Positions 5,401-6,589 of a stretch of 6,589 nt of DNA are shown one piece after another. The notes under the pieces were generated by a model that ran no database searches, was not told where the DNA came from, and saw only the letters and a program-made list of their open reading frames with translations. The first letter of the stretch is position 1; every line of letters starts with the position of its first letter. Origin of the DNA: Bordetella parapertussis (GTDB lineage: Bacteria > Pseudomonadota > Gammaproteobacteria > Burkholderiales > Burkholderiaceae_B); the NCBI GenBank assembly GCA_945882005.1, contig CAMCWG010000170.1:1-6589 (forward strand), given 5' to 3'. The translations under genes were made by a program, and so were the position numbers.

Positions 5401-6589
5401 ATGCAGTCTTTAATCGCGGACCTGGCAGTACTTCTTGGTGTCTTAGGCCTGACCGGACTCTCACTTGTAGGCTGGGGGAGATTTTGCGCCCAACTCATGC
5501 GGTTGAATGTTTTGCAAACGCCGCTGACTATGTTGGTGTGGCTCGGGTTTGCGGTGGTGTTGGTTTTGACGGAAGCCATCCACCTGCTGCTTCCCATTGA
5601 TTGGCATGTTTCTGCGGCATTGGGCGTGGTCGGGATCATTGGGACACCTAAAGCGCGATTGCTCAGTTCGTACCGAACCTTACGCACATTTGTTAGACAG
5701 CATCCCTTCGTTTTTATGTGGGCCGCTGGCTGGATAGTTTTGTGCTGTATGCGCACCACAGGGATGCCAAACAATTTTGATTCCGGTCTGTACCATTTTC
5801 AGTCTATCCGGTGGCTAAACGAAGAAGCGTTGGCAGTCGGTTTGGGTAACTTGCACTGGCGTTTGGCGCTGAACCAGAGCTATTTTGGATTTTTGGCATT
5901 GCTAAACGTGTTTCCGCTTTGGGGACATGGCTATGCTGCTGGTGGGCTATTCCTAGTATTGCTGACATACGCGACCGTTCTAGATTTTTTACGCACAGAG
6001 CGAATGGTCGTACGTCTATTTGTCGGAGCAGTGCTTCTTACGGTCGTCAGCTATTACGCGGGGACGCTTGCAAATCCCTCGCCAGACACGGCTATAGCGT
6101 TAATTCAGATCCCAATATGTCTGTGGCTAATTCGTCTGACACAAATAGATATAAAGGTAGAGTCGAACACTTCGAGATGTCTTGTTACTGCCATCCTGTT
6201 GCTTAGCGTAGCTTTGGTGACGATTAAATTAAGTAGCTTAGTGTTTGCAGGTACTGCAGTATTGGTGGGGGCGGTTGTTTACTTTAAGGACTGGAAGGCG
6301 AATAAGCAGCAGTTATACAGACTTGGCTTGTATGTTGTTATAGCGACGGCAATCTATACGTTTCGAGGATATTTGCTGTCTGGATACCCATTGTTTCCCG
6401 CAACCCTTTTGGGAAATTCAAATCTACCCTGGGCGTTGCCAGTTGGGCAATTGGAGTATGAGACAAAGCTCATCTACAGTTGGGCGCGTGCACCTGGGGT
6501 TCTAGATCCCGACACGGTCTTAAAAAACTGGGACTGGTTGAGTAGTTGGCTCAGCCGGTTGCCTGCGATGGTTTGGTCGGAGCTTTTGA
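5401..6589 (+). CDS. LIC_10190-like polytopic membrane protein, N-terminal part (3' end outside window)
   Basis: The frame is open from ATG 5401 to the window edge: 396 codons with no stop. About ten hydrophobic segments are visible, for example near residues 4-24, 43-63, 102-117, 179-195, 203-220, 230-245, 260-275, 278-294 and 307-323, so it is an inner-membrane protein. Conserved-looking polar blocks lie between them: N-F-D-S-G-L-Y-H (125-132), G-L-G-N-L-H (147-152) with L-N-Q-S-Y-F (157-162), S-P-D-T (227-230), and R-G-Y-L-L-S-G-Y-P-L-F-P (322-333). I recognise this pattern, from memory, as the LIC_10190 family of membrane proteins, seen in or near surface-polysaccharide loci. Their activity is not established; a membrane glycosyltransferase or polymerase role is speculation. 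There is no Shine-Dalgarno sequence before ATG 5401, which follows a pyrimidine-rich stretch. The frame is open back to 5353, with TTG 5386 as an alternative start. Confidence 0.8.
   Translation, partial: MQSLIADLAVLLGVLGLTGLSLVGWGRFCAQLMRLNVLQTPLTMLVWLGFAVVLVLTEAIHLLLPIDWHVSAALGVVGIIGTPKARLLSSYRTLRTFVRQHPFVFMWAAGWIVLCCMRTTGMPNNFDSGLYHFQSIRWLNEEALAVGLGNLHWRLALNQSYFGFLALLNVFPLWGHGYAAGGLFLVLLTYATVLDFLRTERMVVRLFVGAVLLTVVSYYAGTLANPSPDTAIALIQIPICLWLIRLTQIDIKVESNTSRCLVTAILLLSVALVTIKLSSLVFAGTAVLVGAVVYFKDWKANKQQLYRLGLYVVIATAIYTFRGYLLSGYPLFPATLLGNSNLPWALPVGQLEYETKLIYSWARAPGVLDPDTVLKNWDWLSSWLSRLPAMVWSELL

Noticed and set aside
5349..5774. 141-codon open frame on the minus strand
   Set aside because: It is antisense to the membrane-protein gene, shows no recognisable domain, and the + strand frame carries the hydrophobic segments and family motifs.
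5919..6206. 95-codon + strand open frame in another phase
   Set aside because: It lies wholly inside the membrane-protein gene, is rich in Cys/Arg/Ser as expected for an out-of-frame reading, and has no motif.

Overview
The window is a piece of a bacterial surface-polysaccharide (O-antigen, capsule or exopolysaccharide) biosynthesis locus. Gene density, base composition that looks roughly balanced in GC, and the protein families suggest a Gram-negative bacterium. A member of the Pseudomonadota (beta- or gamma-type) is my best guess, but nothing here fixes the genus.

Layout, left half (1-4613, + strand): five consecutive sugar-transfer genes that look like one operon. They are the C-terminal part of an HlpA-like nucleotide-diphospho-sugar transferase (1-467), a GT4 glycosyltransferase (478-1590), a second GT4 (1625-2710), a third GT4 (2707-3855) and a GT2 glycosyltransferase (3852-4613). 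The gaps are 10 nt, 34 nt, then two 4-nt ATGA overlaps, so expression is probably coupled. A 12-codon reading frame starts on the stop codon of the first GT4 and ends on the start codon of the second, so even the 34-nt gap may be bridged by translation. No promoter for this operon lies in the window.

Right half: after only 21 nt, a class I SAM-dependent methyltransferase of the TylF/macrocin O-methyltransferase type lies on the opposite strand (4635-5300). A 100-bp divergent intergenic region follows. It contains an exact TATAAT on the minus strand and A/T-rich inverted and direct repeats. The last gene (5401 to beyond the window end, + strand) encodes a polytopic membrane protein that I recognise as LIC_10190-like. 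It is cut off by the window edge at 396 codons.

Working model (inference): the four complete glycosyltransferases, with the HlpA-like protein, add successive sugars to a lipid-linked oligosaccharide at the cytoplasmic face. The methyltransferase may O-methylate a sugar, either as decoration or as a chain cap. The large membrane protein may act on the lipid-linked glycan in the membrane. The sugars and linkages cannot be read from sequence. I found no tRNA, rRNA, CRISPR array, insertion sequence or convincing intrinsic terminator.
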